Part shown: positions 17,211 through 24,402 of the stretch, piece after piece | Position numbering within the stretch: the stretch's first letter is position 1 | Layout of the letters: each line of letters starts with the position of its first letter | NCBI GenBank assembly: GCA_019359215.1 | Contig: JAHHHS010000077.1 | Span: 1-33,640 of the forward strand | Reading direction: 5' to 3' | Origin: Nostoc indistinguendum CM1-VF10 | GTDB lineage: Bacteria; Cyanobacteriota; Cyanobacteriia; Cyanobacteriales; Nostocaceae | DNA: 33,640 bases | Notes under the pieces: generated by a model | Databases searched by the model: none | Told to the model about the DNA's origin: nothing | The model's input: only the letters and a program-made list of their open reading frames with translations | Translations under genes and position numbers: made by a program

Positions 17211-18155
17211 TTAAAGGAACCTATCTAATAGTTCTTCCCTGGATAGTTGTAGTAATAAAGGAGTAAATTCCTCTGGTGATAATGCTAATAAAGCTTCAGT
17301 AATTGCTTTTAGCTCTGCATCTAAAGAACCAAATCGAACTCGCAACAAATTCTCTATAACATTACGACGTTCTGCTTGAATTCCTTCTTGAATTCCTTCT
17401 TGAATTCCTTCTTTGATTCCCTCTTGGATGCCTTCTCGAATCCCTTCTTGTTTAACTTCTGCTAATTTTTGCTCGTAAATAGGTGATAAGCGCATAATTA
17501 AATTTCTATCCTCCTCGTCTATATTCTGATTGAATTCTAAGGTAGTTTTTAAATTCAATAATAAATCAATTGCTTTAAAACGTAAGGGATTATTTTGGGG
17601 AAGTGCTTCTAGTTCGTCTATAGCTTGTTGCTGGACTCTTCCCTTACCTAAAATTCTCAACCATAATGTTTCTTCTATACACGGCAATTGGTGAATTACC
17701 ACAATTGCTGTTCTAAAGTAATCACCTAAAAAATGTACTCCTGTTCCCCAACTTTCCTCATCTAGATTAGTTCTAAAACCATCTAGTATAGATTCAGAAG
17801 CTGTGGGTGACAAAATCCATAAACGTAGTAATTCTGATTCTGCAAGCCGAGTTTTATCAACTTTAGCTTGAAGTTTTAATTAAGCAAAGATATCAAACAG
17901 TTTATTTATGCAACTGCGGATTTCCGCAATTGTAGCTGCATTTCTAAATGGTTCAACTAATGCAGGTTCAGCCGCAAATTTTCCTAATAACCCTAATTCT
18001 ATTGTATTCTTTGTGGATTGAGGTAGAGGTACGAAATAAACATCAATCTCTCGAATTTGGGCCGGAACTTTCCGACTGGTTTCCACTTCTCCCAAAGGTT
18101 GTAACAATTCTTTAAGATAGTCTTTGGCAAACTGGTCGTAAGGAAACCTGGTCAT
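17211..18155 (-). pseudogene. Rpn/PD-(D/E)XK nuclease family gene broken by an in-frame stop
   Basis: Both halves belong to one family common in Nostoc (Rpn-type, putative recombination-promoting nuclease or transposase). The front, 18155-17880, begins MTRFPYDQFAKDYLKELLQP and contains REIDVYFVP, the Asp-bearing active-site strand. It ends FDIFA and then TAA. Translation past that TAA in the same frame continues for 22 codons (LKLQAKVDKTRLAE, then LLRLWIL). It then enters the rear half at 17813, which includes GVHFLGDYFRTAIVVIHQLP, ETLWLRILGKG and a charged C-terminal helix with GIQEG repeats. The rear half's apparent start is a TTG inside this continuous frame with no ribosome binding site. 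A single nonsense change therefore explains the split. Full length would be about 314 residues. A sequencing error is the main alternative. Confidence 0.85.
17375..17446. repeat. Six tandem 12-base units inside the nuclease pseudogene
   Basis: Units of CTTGAATTCCTT repeat six times. The first three copies are identical and the later three carry substitutions. They encode the alternating EGIQ/EGIK segment of the charged C-terminal helix, so the number of copies can change without shifting frame. Confidence 0.85.
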
Positions 18156-18251
18156 TAGCTGATTTTTTGGCTAAATCAGTATTTTACATCACAGTGTAAT
18201 TGTCCGTAGCTTGCCTGAACAAAGTTAGTAATTGCGATCGCATTACTAACT

Positions 18252-19130
18252 TTACCAGTTTCGCCATCCACCTTTGGGTGCGACTTCATTACTTGTAGAC
18301 TTCAATCCATGACTTTGAATTAAAGATTGATATTCTGTGCTGCTTGCCCAACGGTCAATTTCTCGCGCTCGTAGCACTGGCACTGGGTGGGTTAATTGGG
18401 CTGTGCGAGCGCTTTTGACCATTTCGCCTAATTCGGTCTTGCTAATGTCATCATAAGCGCGGGCTTGGGCAACAAAGGCATCGAGATTGAGTTGTGGCGC
18501 TAAGATGGGGGAACCACCCGCCAACTTCATCAACACTGACATGACAACTTTAGGGTCTTGGGTTGCTAGTAATGCGGCGCGATCGCAGGTAAACTCAGCA
18601 CAGCGTACCCATTCTAAAAGCTGTGCTTGTATTGCTTGAGCAACAAAAGTTCCAACATTGGGCACAATCGCCGCAGCTAATATTAATAAATTTACAGGCG
18701 TCAAATAAACGCTATGGTCACACTTGAGATGCCCCAACTCGTGGGCAATTACTGCCTGTATTTCTTCTGGGGTGAGGATATCAATCAGGGATGTGTGTAG
18801 CACAACAAACGGCTGCTTACCCCGCACAGCAAAAGTATAGGCGTTGGGAGCCGGATGTTGCCGGACGTATAACTGAGGAGGCTCTATATCCAGAATTTTA
18901 CAGGCATCTAATAACAGCTTGTATAAATCGGGGAGTTGCTTCTCACCCACCAGAATGCTGGAGGCAATATTTTCCACATAGAAAACCTGCTCTGCCATTG
19001 GCCCAAGCCAATTTCGCACCAACATATCTATGCCTGGTATTTGCTTGAGCGTTTTGGTAGCTTCCAGGTCTAATGGATGACGAAATGAGTCAGCTTTTAA
19101 ACCAATTAGCGGGGTTTTAAAGAAGGACAT
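18252..19130 (-). CDS. M48-family zinc metalloprotease
   Basis: The product is 292 residues, in the HtpX/Ste24-like M48 family. The zinc motif HELGH is at 130-134, in EIQAVIAHELGHLKCDH. The third ligand is likely Glu179 in CAEFTCDRAALLA, matching the family's ExxxD segment. A hydrophobic segment at about 142-165 (LTPVNLLILAAAIVPNVG) may anchor it to the membrane. The preceding segment QLYVRQHPAPNAYTFAVRG is the typical substrate-side strand that precedes the zinc helix. The likely role is turnover of membrane or envelope proteins, as for the family; substrates are unknown. The start is ATG at 19130. It is transcribed away from murA's 3' end in the same direction, with a 320-base gap of repeats between, so it is probably a separate unit. 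Confidence 0.9.
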   Translation of the reverse strand: MSFFKTPLIGLKADSFRHPLDLEATKTLKQIPGIDMLVRNWLGPMAEQVFYVENIASSILVGEKQLPDLYKLLLDACKILDIEPPQLYVRQHPAPNAYTFAVRGKQPFVVLHTSLIDILTPEEIQAVIAHELGHLKCDHSVYLTPVNLLILAAAIVPNVGTFVAQAIQAQLLEWVRCAEFTCDRAALLATQDPKVVMSVLMKLAGGSPILAPQLNLDAFVAQARAYDDISKTELGEMVKSARTAQLTHPVPVLRAREIDRWASSTEYQSLIQSHGLKSTSNEVAPKGGWRNW

Positions 19131-19450
19131 AGTGCAACAAGCTATAAAAAAACAAAACTATAGAATCTGGCTGGTTAGATAAACAGCCACCCACAGTTAG
19201 TATAACGATTTAACTAGGGTGGCCAGGGGGAGATGGGGGAGAAAATTTTATCTTGTCTCCCTCATTCTCTTTGTTTCCGCCTCAGTCTCAACCTATCAAT
19301 TTCCCAACTCTTCCCGATATCTGGAAAACCTCTCTTCTATTTCTTTCTCCTTGTAGGAGAGAGACTTTGAATTTTTCCCCTTCCCGTGACGGGAGGGGGG
19401 TTAGGTCAATCGTTATCTTTTTCTACATAGCCTGAATTGTCAGATCAATT
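19131..19450. other. Repeat-filled gap between murA and the M48 gene
   Basis: No gene is supported. A purine-rich run at 19217-19245 is followed by pyrimidine-rich sequence. Two hairpins lie at 19346-19360 (TCTCC/GGAGA) and 19377-19398 (CCCCTTCCCG/CGGGAGGGG), then GGGGTTAGGTC. This looks like a dispersed Nostoc repeat. A short plus-strand open frame here is only repeat sequence. Confidence 0.55.
19346..19405. repeat. Dispersed double-hairpin repeat
   Basis: Two adjacent small hairpins, TCTCC-TTGTA-GGAGA (19346-19360) and CCCCTTCCCG/CGGGAGGGG (19377-19398), are followed by GGGGTTAGGTC. The layout and composition match repeats widespread between Nostoc genes; related pieces occur here at 10647-10719 and 23384-23412. 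Confidence 0.55.
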
Positions 19451-20818
19451 TCAACTTGACAGGCTACTGATGCTGGGAGCGATTTCTGCATCAGCAGATG
19501 TTTCGCCCACGCGGAGGATTTTAGCGCCCAATTGCTGCAATTTCATATCGAGTCGATCATAGCCGCGATCGAGGTGCTGTAATCCTTGAATTGTGGTTTT
19601 CCCTTCTGCTGCCAATCCTGCTATGACTAGTGCTGCCGATGCTCGTAAGTCTGTGCCTAATACTGGTGCGCCAGACAATTTCGGTACTCCCCGAACGAAA
19701 GCAGCATTGCCTTTAACACGAATGTCTGCCCCCAAGCGATTCAACTCTGAGGCATGACGCAAGCGATTTTCAAAGACAGATTCGTTAATCACGCTGTCGC
19801 CTTCGGCCAATGTCAGCAAAGCCATGAATGGCGCTTGCATATCTGTGGGAAAACCTGGATGATATTGAGTTTCAATATCCGTTGCCTTAAGAGTTTCTGC
19901 TGGCAGAATGCGTAAGTGTTCAGGCTTGTCCTCAATTATTGTCACCCCAATATCTCGCAGCTTGGCAATCACTGGTATAAGATGTTCTGGAGCCACTGGC
20001 GAGAGAAGAAGTTCGGAACGGGTAATTGCTGCTGCTAGCAAAAACGTCCCGGCCTCAATGCGATCGGGAATGATACTGTAGTCAACAGAATGCAGCTTGG
20101 GGACTCCTTCGATAATAATCCTGCTAGTCCCCGCGCCCTTAATCTTCGCTCCCATCGCGTTACAGAAGTTAGCTAAATCAACTACTTCTGGTTCTCTGGC
20201 AGCATTTTCGATGATTGTTTCACCCTCTGCTAGGGTAGCCGCCATCATCAAGTTTTCTGTCGCTCCGACACTGGCGATATCTAAGTAAATCTTCGCACCT
20301 TGTAATCTCCGGCTGCTGCCAGGGACGTAGGCATTACAAATGCCATGCTCAATTTGTACTTCCGCTCCCATTGCTTGCAGTCCTCGAACATGCAAGTCAA
20401 CTGGTCTTGCCCCAATAGCGCAACCACCGGGTAAGGGCATCTGCGCTACTCCCAATCTTGCCAGAATCGCACCAATGGCGAAGAAACTCGCCCTCAGTTG
20501 GGTAACTAGTTCGTAGGGAGCTTTTGATGTTTTAATTTCGCTGGCGTTGATGTCTAAAATATCGCCTTGCCGGGTTAAACGTACACCCAAAGCCGATAAC
20601 ACCTGGCCCATCCGCTCTACATCCGCCAATAAGGGGACATTGCGAATACGACAATCGCCCGGACACAGCAAGGCTCCAGCCATGATTACCAGTGCTGCAT
20701 TTTTTGCCCCGCTAATTTTCACATGACCTCGCAAAGGATGCCCACCCCAAATTTGCAAGACTGAGGAGTCTGCTTCTGGAGCAATTTTGGCATCTGGTAA
20801 GCTGGTAGAAGGATTGAT
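19451..20818 (-). CDS. murA: UDP-N-acetylglucosamine 1-carboxyvinyltransferase (MurA)
   Basis: MurA transfers enolpyruvate from PEP to UDP-GlcNAc, the first committed step of peptidoglycan synthesis, in the cytoplasm. Seen are HVKISGAKNAAL with the conserved Lys-Asn, VTQLRASFFAIG, the catalytic-cysteine loop LPGGCAIGARPVDLH, the domain-hinge YSIIPDRIEAGTFL, and HPGFPTDMQAP with the conserved Asp. The start is unusual. The frame has no ATG, GTG or TTG upstream until TTG at 20758, and that TTG has no ribosome binding site. Twenty codons further up, the frame reads ATC-AAT-CCT (20818) exactly 6 bases after a perfect GGAGGT. The 20 codons encode INPSTSLPDAKIAPEADSSV, which looks like a genuine cyanobacterial N-terminus. 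I therefore mark ATC at 20818 as the probable start. Starting at TTG 20758 would give a catalytically complete 435-residue enzyme. Confidence 0.93.
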   Translation of the reverse strand: MNPSTSLPDAKIAPEADSSVLQIWGGHPLRGHVKISGAKNAALVIMAGALLCPGDCRIRNVPLLADVERMGQVLSALGVRLTRQGDILDINASEIKTSKAPYELVTQLRASFFAIGAILARLGVAQMPLPGGCAIGARPVDLHVRGLQAMGAEVQIEHGICNAYVPGSSRRLQGAKIYLDIASVGATENLMMAATLAEGETIIENAAREPEVVDLANFCNAMGAKIKGAGTSRIIIEGVPKLHSVDYSIIPDRIEAGTFLLAAAITRSELLLSPVAPEHLIPVIAKLRDIGVTIIEDKPEHLRILPAETLKATDIETQYHPGFPTDMQAPFMALLTLAEGDSVINESVFENRLRHASELNRLGADIRVKGNAAFVRGVPKLSGAPVLGTDLRASAALVIAGLAAEGKTTIQGLQHLDRGYDRLDMKLQQLGAKILRVGETSADAEIAPSISSLSS

Positions 20819-20830
20819 AAGCCTACCTCC
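20816..20830 (-). promoter_or_regulatory. Perfect Shine-Dalgarno before a non-canonical ATC codon of murA
   Basis: On the minus strand GGAGGT (20830-20825) is followed by the 6 bases AGGCTT and then ATC (20818-20816) in the murA frame. No canonical start codon lies at that spacing in any frame. This is the site that decides the murA start. Confidence 0.7.
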
Positions 20831-21163
20831 AAAAGTAATACGTATTTTATGGTGTTTGAAGTTGGTTTTGATTCTACATTAAAGATTCAAATTGTCCACA
20901 TTATATTGCATAAAAAAATTGTTTTTTGGTGAAACCTTTAGGCTGAAAAGAAGCAATGGCAAGCCTTTTGAGCTTTTAAAAAATTTAATAAAAACGAACG
21001 AATAAGTAGTAGTTTTAAGCTAAATTAAATACTCAGTAAAATAACTTAAGTGTTCTCTAAAAATCGATGCCGTACTGTTCAGTTAATATTTTGATTCGAC
21101 CTAGTATCCCCTAAAAAACTTGTTTCCAGTCTGAGCCTCTTAAACGAGGTGTTATGTTTTCAC
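20831..21163. other. AT-rich gap upstream of murA, no gene seen
   Basis: No coding region is supported. The minus-strand part must hold the murA promoter, but I cannot single out a convincing one. The right end holds the plus-strand tRNA-Leu promoter. Confidence 0.4.
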
Positions 21164-21192
21164 TTGACAAAGGTAAAACATAGCGCAATAAT
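21164..21192 (+). promoter_or_regulatory. Promoter of tRNA-Leu(CAG)
   Basis: A perfect -35 TTGACA (21164-21169), an ideal 17-base spacer and a -10 AATAAT (21187-21192, five of six consensus bases) lie 28 bases before the tRNA 5' end. It is the clearest sigma-70-type promoter in the window. Confidence 0.8.
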
Positions 21193-21220
21193 AGGAAATT
21201 GTCGATAAGTACAAGTGCCA

Positions 21221-21302
21221 GCGGAACTGGCGGAATTGGCAGACGCGCTAGATTCAGGTTCTAGTGCCGCAAGGCTTCCGGGTTCAAGTCCCGGGTTCCG
21301 CA
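21221..21302 (+). tRNA. tRNA-Leu (anticodon CAG)
   Basis: An 82-base class II tRNA. The acceptor stem GCGGAAC pairs with GTTCCGC, the discriminator is A, the D arm contains AATTGGCAGACGC, the anticodon stem CTAGA/TCTAG encloses TTCAGGT (anticodon CAG), the variable arm is TGCCGCAAGGCTT-like, and the T arm is CCGGGTTCAAGTCCCGG. CCA is not encoded. It is preceded by a strong promoter and followed by a long palindrome. Confidence 0.96.
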
Positions 21303-21306
21303 TATC

Positions 21307-21340
21307 ATTTTGGATTTTCTATTAATAGAAAATCCAAAAT
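21307..21340. repeat. Perfect 34-base palindrome after tRNA-Leu
   Basis: ATTTTGGATTTTCTATT at 21307-21323 is followed at once by its exact reverse complement at 21324-21340, then by another CCAAAAT copy. It begins 5 bases after the tRNA and ends 16 bases before the next start codon. It belongs to the same TTTTGGATTTT family as 2369-2428 and could end the tRNA transcript. Confidence 0.85.
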
Positions 21341-21355
21341 CCAAAATATAAAATC

Positions 21356-22153
21356 GTGTTGACCAGTTTACAAAATTCCCTAGTCAAACAAATCCGCAAA
21401 CTTCACTCCACCAAGGAGCGGCACAAGCAGCAATTATTTTTACTAGAAGGGACACACTTGTTAGAGGAAGCTTGTGCGGTGAATTACCCACTAGAAACAG
21501 TGTGTTGTACTCCAGATTGGCAAGCAGCCCACTCGTCACTCTGGGAAGAAGCTTGTAGTAAAAGCGATCGCGCCGAAATTGTAAGTAAAGAAGTATTGGA
21601 TGCGATCGCTACTACAGTCCAACCCGATGGTGTGGTGGCAACGGCAAAACGAAGCGGAGGCCAAACTCAACTACCATTTACTGGTTTAGTCCTAGCTTTA
21701 GAAACCGTACAAGATCCGGGGAATCTAGGTACAATGATTCGCACTGCGGCGGCAGTGGGAGCATCAGGTTTGTGGGTAAGCGGAGATAGTGTAGATTTAG
21801 ACAGCCCGAAAGTTCTCCGGGCTTCAGCAGGGCAATGGTTTCGCCTAGCAACGGCCGTAACCGAAGATTTAAAAGCTACAGTTCAACAAAGTCAACAGGC
21901 AGGAATGCAGGTAGTGGCAACCTTACCCAGTGCGACTTTAACTTATTGGGACGTGGACTGGCGCAAACCCAGTTTGATTTTAATGGGAAATGAAGGTGCT
22001 GGATTGTCAGCAGATTTAGCAGCGATCGCAGACAAACAAGTAAGAATCCCTTTGAGTCCTGGGGTGGAATCTTTGAATGTAGCGATCGCAGCTGCTTTAA
22101 TGTTGTACGAAGCTCGACGGCAAATGAGTCAAGAGTTAGGAGTTAAAACTTAG
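21356..22153 (+). CDS. SpoU/TrmH-family RNA 2'-O-methyltransferase
   Basis: SPOUT-class enzymes methylate ribose 2'-OH in rRNA or tRNA using S-adenosylmethionine bound in a deep trefoil knot. The 265-residue protein has an N-terminal substrate-binding domain (QIRKLHSTKERHKQQLFLLEG, about 12-32), followed by the three knot motifs. These are LETVQDPGNLGTMIRTA (catalytic Asn/Arg type, about 113-129), LILMGNEGAGLS (about 205-216) and IPLSPGVESLNVAIAAALM (about 231-249). The layout matches the RlmB/TrmH-like group acting on 23S rRNA, but the modified base cannot be told from sequence. The start is GTG at 21356, or TTG at 21359. No ribosome binding site is seen because the leader is filled by the palindrome, so the start is uncertain. 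It may be read through from the tRNA-Leu promoter. Confidence 0.9.
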   Translation: MLTSLQNSLVKQIRKLHSTKERHKQQLFLLEGTHLLEEACAVNYPLETVCCTPDWQAAHSSLWEEACSKSDRAEIVSKEVLDAIATTVQPDGVVATAKRSGGQTQLPFTGLVLALETVQDPGNLGTMIRTAAAVGASGLWVSGDSVDLDSPKVLRASAGQWFRLATAVTEDLKATVQQSQQAGMQVVATLPSATLTYWDVDWRKPSLILMGNEGAGLSADLAAIADKQVRIPLSPGVESLNVAIAAALMLYEARRQMSQELGVKT

Positions 22154-22166
22154 AACTCATAAATCA

Positions 22167-22421
22167 TCAATTTTCTTTAGTTTTTGTCTTTTCTTCAAGA
22201 TATTGTTCAATATCAGCAACTGCATCTTCAAGAGCGGCTAAATCAATATTTGTTAAGTCTTGATCTTCGACTTCACTAAAATTACTACTATGCAGTTGTG
22301 CGAGTTGTGGAATTTCTTCTTCTTCATCTGAACTTTCTTGTAAGATATTCTCCAACTGATCAAGGGATTCTTGAAATACTTGATCAGCGATGCGGCGCTT
22401 TTGTGGCTGACTTTGCTCCAT
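22167..22421 (-). CDS. Small acidic protein, unknown function
   Basis: From the ATG at 22421 the product is 84 residues, strongly acidic, with runs such as SSDEEEEIPQ and LAALEDAVADIEQYLEE and a basic patch QPQKRRI near the start. It is predicted mostly helical, soluble and without membrane segments or cysteine motifs. An in-frame ATG at 22514 would add 31 residues of unremarkable sequence. I prefer the internal start because MEQSQPQKRRIADQVF reads like a natural N-terminus, but no clear ribosome binding site supports either. It converges with the RNA methyltransferase gene, ending 13 bases from its stop. I do not recognise a family. Confidence 0.6.
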   Translation of the reverse strand: MEQSQPQKRRIADQVFQESLDQLENILQESSDEEEEIPQLAQLHSSNFSEVEDQDLTNIDLAALEDAVADIEQYLEEKTKTKEN

Positions 22422-22608
22422 AATATTGACTGGAAAACCCTGATTTAGTGAGCTAATTTTGATTGCAGTTTCTACAAATTTAAATTTTGCACTTATAACA
22501 TCATAGTTGTGCATTCTTGATCATCCGCATTACCTGGGGTAAAAAATCAATCATTTGTTTTTCATTAGAATAATTAAGATTTATTAAATGGCGAATAACT
22601 AACCATTT

Positions 22609-23034
22609 TTAGGTTGTAACACCTGGGTTTTGGATTTGCAAAAATTTGTCTAACATGACACTGGGAATTGGTCGTGGGCGCATTGTGTGTGCATCCACCC
22701 AAACCCATAGCGCCTCTGCCGTGATTAACAAATTATCTTCGTTTTTTTTACGAATTTCGTAGCATCGCAAGGCACGAGTCCCGCGCATTTCCTTCAACCA
22801 GGTAGTGACTTCTAGGGTATCTCCTGCTACTGCTGGGCGTAAATAGTCAATTTCTACCCGCCGCATGACAAATACGCCACCCACTTGCCGATATACATCC
22901 AAAGTTAAACCCAGGTATTCTGAATGCTCAATGGCTGCTTGTTCTAGATAATTTTGGTAGACGGCGTTATTTACATGCCCAAGGGCATCCATCTCATAGT
23001 GTCGAACGCGTAGCAGAGTTTTGAACGGCAGCAT
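22609..23034 (-). CDS. Hot-dog fold acyl-CoA/acyl-ACP thioesterase (4HBT family)
   Basis: A 141-residue single hot-dog domain of the 4-hydroxybenzoyl-CoA thioesterase/YbgC type. The signature VRHYEMDALGHVNNAVYQNYLEQA (residues 10 on) holds the catalytic Asp16 and the conserved Gly-His-Val-Asn. Later strands VEIDYLRPAVAGDTLEVTTWL and ALWVWVDAHTMRPRPIP complete the fold. Such enzymes hydrolyse acyl thioesters, releasing fatty or aromatic acids; the substrate is not evident. It is probably not the menaquinone-pathway DHNA-CoA thioesterase, whose N-terminal pattern differs. It is a homotetramer or dimer in the cytoplasm by family analogy. The start is ATG at 23034. It is followed on this strand by the acidic small protein after a 190-base gap and preceded by a decayed lyase gene. 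Confidence 0.88.
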   Translation of the reverse strand: MLPFKTLLRVRHYEMDALGHVNNAVYQNYLEQAAIEHSEYLGLTLDVYRQVGGVFVMRRVEIDYLRPAVAGDTLEVTTWLKEMRGTRALRCYEIRKKNEDNLLITAEALWVWVDAHTMRPRPIPSVMLDKFLQIQNPGVTT

Positions 23035-23109
23035 AGTTTAGTTGGTAGTGCAGCGCTGTTTCTTAGACTTCTCTATATTAGTTTTTCCATTTCAGTGCCT
23101 TGGCTACCT

Positions 23110-23384
23110 CTAAAGCAATTCAAACCTTGCTTGAAACAAGGGGAGATACTTTGGTTCGTAAATCATTTTGAGTCCGCGTAAGCGATCGCAATTATGATAA
23201 ACTTCTTCAACTGCTTCAGCAGTCAGATCCATGTGAGCAAGTTGTAAAAATTTTTGCTGCCGACGTAAGCTTCATCACCAAGTATCATCCCTGCCCATTG
23301 ATAATCGCTCATGGCGGAAGTGCCGCTATCAGTGAGCCAATCAATGTAGCCATCTTTAGAACGTAGCAGAAAAGTATTGTAACC
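23110..23384 (-). pseudogene. Tyrosine phenol-lyase/tryptophanase remnant (beta-eliminating lyase)
   Basis: Translating the minus strand from 23384 gives GYNTFLLRSKDGYIDW, then LTDSGTSAMSDYQWAG and MILGDEAYVGSKNFYNL. This is closely like residues about 33-80 of tyrosine phenol-lyases, PLP enzymes that split tyrosine into phenol, pyruvate and ammonia. The frame then stops at TGA. In another frame the next bases read QKFLQLAHMDLTAEAV, EEVYHNCDRLRGLKM and IYEPKYLPLFQARFE to a TAG at 23110, which matches the family's C-terminal end. Roughly 350 central residues, including the PLP lysine, are gone. The front is truncated exactly where the hairpin repeat 23384-23412 begins. It cannot make an active enzyme. 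Confidence 0.8.
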
Positions 23385-23412
23385 AGATCCCCCCTTAAAA
23401 AGGGGGGATCTG
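23384..23412. repeat. 11-bp inverted repeat (CCCCCC/GGGGGG hairpin) at the edge of the lyase remnant
   Basis: CAGATCCCCCC at 23384-23394 pairs perfectly with GGGGGGATCTG at 23402-23412 around TTAAAAA. It is of the same type as the GTTAGGGG repeats elsewhere in the window and sits precisely at the broken 5' end of the lyase remnant, which suggests it inserted there or mediated the break. Confidence 0.8.
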
Positions 23413-23477
23413 AGTGCGTAAGCCCTGACTATTTTGGGTATTAATAGTTGCTGTTGCCAATACCGTCATAAGTAGTT

Positions 23478-23717
23478 TTAACACTCTTTAGGGGCACACC
23501 ACTGAGCTATTGGTTCAATTCGTGCTTGCTGGATCAACTCGAAAACTTGTGATTGATTACAACCATAGGTAGATGCTAATAATTTCTCACCTTCTTTTTT
23601 TGCATCGTCGGCTGATACACCAAAGGTCATAATTTCTTCGTCTTGATTAGCTGTAATTCTCTCAACTGGAATGATACAGATATATTGCGGTTCATTATGT
23701 CTTATTTGTTGCACCAT
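23478..23717 (-). CDS. Small soluble protein, unknown function
   Basis: The product is 79 residues with a strong translation signal: GGAGGT lies 5 bases before the ATG. The N-terminal strand QYICIIPVERITA is followed by a helical segment SADDAKKEGEKLLASTYGCNQSQVFELIQQA. The C-terminus ends WCAPKEC with two cysteines four residues apart, plus one more Cys in the middle. The hydrophobic strand is too short for a membrane helix, so it is probably soluble. I do not recognise a characterised family. It is monocistronic, with an AT-rich 460-base gap upstream, and its 3' end faces the degraded lyase gene. Confidence 0.7.
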   Translation of the reverse strand: MVQQIRHNEPQYICIIPVERITANQDEEIMTFGVSADDAKKEGEKLLASTYGCNQSQVFELIQQARIEPIAQWCAPKEC

Positions 23718-24182
23718 TATTTACCTCCCAACCTCACTATTAATTGTGTCTATTTTTAAGTCTAAATAAATCACGATTGAAAATGAAACATAGTCAGTAT
23801 TTAAGTAGTTTTTGACTGTTAAACACTAACTTTTATACGTGATTAAGACAACGTTAAGAATTATCTCAAAATCGCCAAATATCGCAGTGTAAACAGTTAC
23901 GTATGGGAAAATTAATTTAGGGATAAACAAATATCTTTTTGTAAATTTTTGTTCGCTTTTTAGATAGGTAATGAGTTGAGTCACAGGCATTCTCTTATGC
24001 GTAGCCTGTCGTTAACATTACTGTACGCATTAATTTAATTCTCTGTTGATTAGTCTCTGGGGATCAGGGAATAAAGGCTGATATCCCAAAACACGAACTT
24101 TCAAAACAGGAACTTTTTTTAACTTAATGCAGGCTTAATGCATTGAGTCAGTGCAAGTTTAATAAAAATTGGAGGTTATAAA
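23718..24182. other. Divergent AT-rich gap, no gene seen
   Basis: About 465 bases between two small divergent genes. No coding region is supported. The right end has a strong Shine-Dalgarno GGAGG at 24171-24175. I could not identify convincing promoter pairs, although both small genes must be transcribed from here. Confidence 0.4.
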
Positions 24183-24320
24183 ATGGCAATTCGGAATAAC
24201 TTAGTTACTAATTTCTGGCAAAAAGTACAAAAAGATTCTGTTAGTTGGGGATCGTTAGCTCTTTGGATCAGTGCATTAGTTGTTATGTTAGTAATGCTTA
24301 CCATGTTTTCTAACGCTTAA
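24183..24320 (+). CDS. 45-residue single-pass membrane peptide, unknown function
   Basis: The open frame starts MAIRNNLVTNFWQKVQKD and ends in TAA at 24318-24320. GGAGG at 24171-24175 lies 7 bases before the ATG, an excellent spacing. A polar, basic N-terminal half with an amphipathic stretch precedes one hydrophobic helix, WGSLALWISALVVMLVMLTM (about residues 22-41), and a three-residue tail. This is the architecture of small photosynthetic-membrane subunits, but it does not match any psb, psa, pet or Hli peptide I can recall. A 24338-24365 hairpin follows. It is a real-looking gene that is easily missed because of its size. Confidence 0.7.
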   Translation: MAIRNNLVTNFWQKVQKDSVSWGSLALWISALVVMLVMLTMFSNA

Positions 24321-24337
24321 TTTCAGAAAGTTTATTC

Positions 24338-24365
24338 TAGTTCCTGGGCAATAGCCTAGGAACTA
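24338..24365 (+). terminator. Hairpin after the 45-residue peptide gene
   Basis: TAGTTCCT (24338-24345) pairs with AGGAACTA (24358-24365) and extends inward by three more pairs, one G-T, around loop CAATAG. It sits 18 bases after the stop. No T-tract follows, so it may be an RNA-stabilising hairpin rather than a terminator. Confidence 0.55.
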
Positions 24366-24402
24366 ACATAGGGTAGACTTCCATCTCTAGAAAACTCAAA
24401 TT

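Noticed and set aside
17211..17813. Separate intact gene for the rear half of the nuclease
   Set aside because: Its apparent TTG start lies within a frame continuous with the upstream half, has no ribosome binding site, and the protein begins mid-domain.
19253..19435. Plus-strand open frame between murA and the M48 gene
   Set aside because: It is made of the dispersed hairpin repeat and pyrimidine-rich sequence; no ribosome binding site or family.
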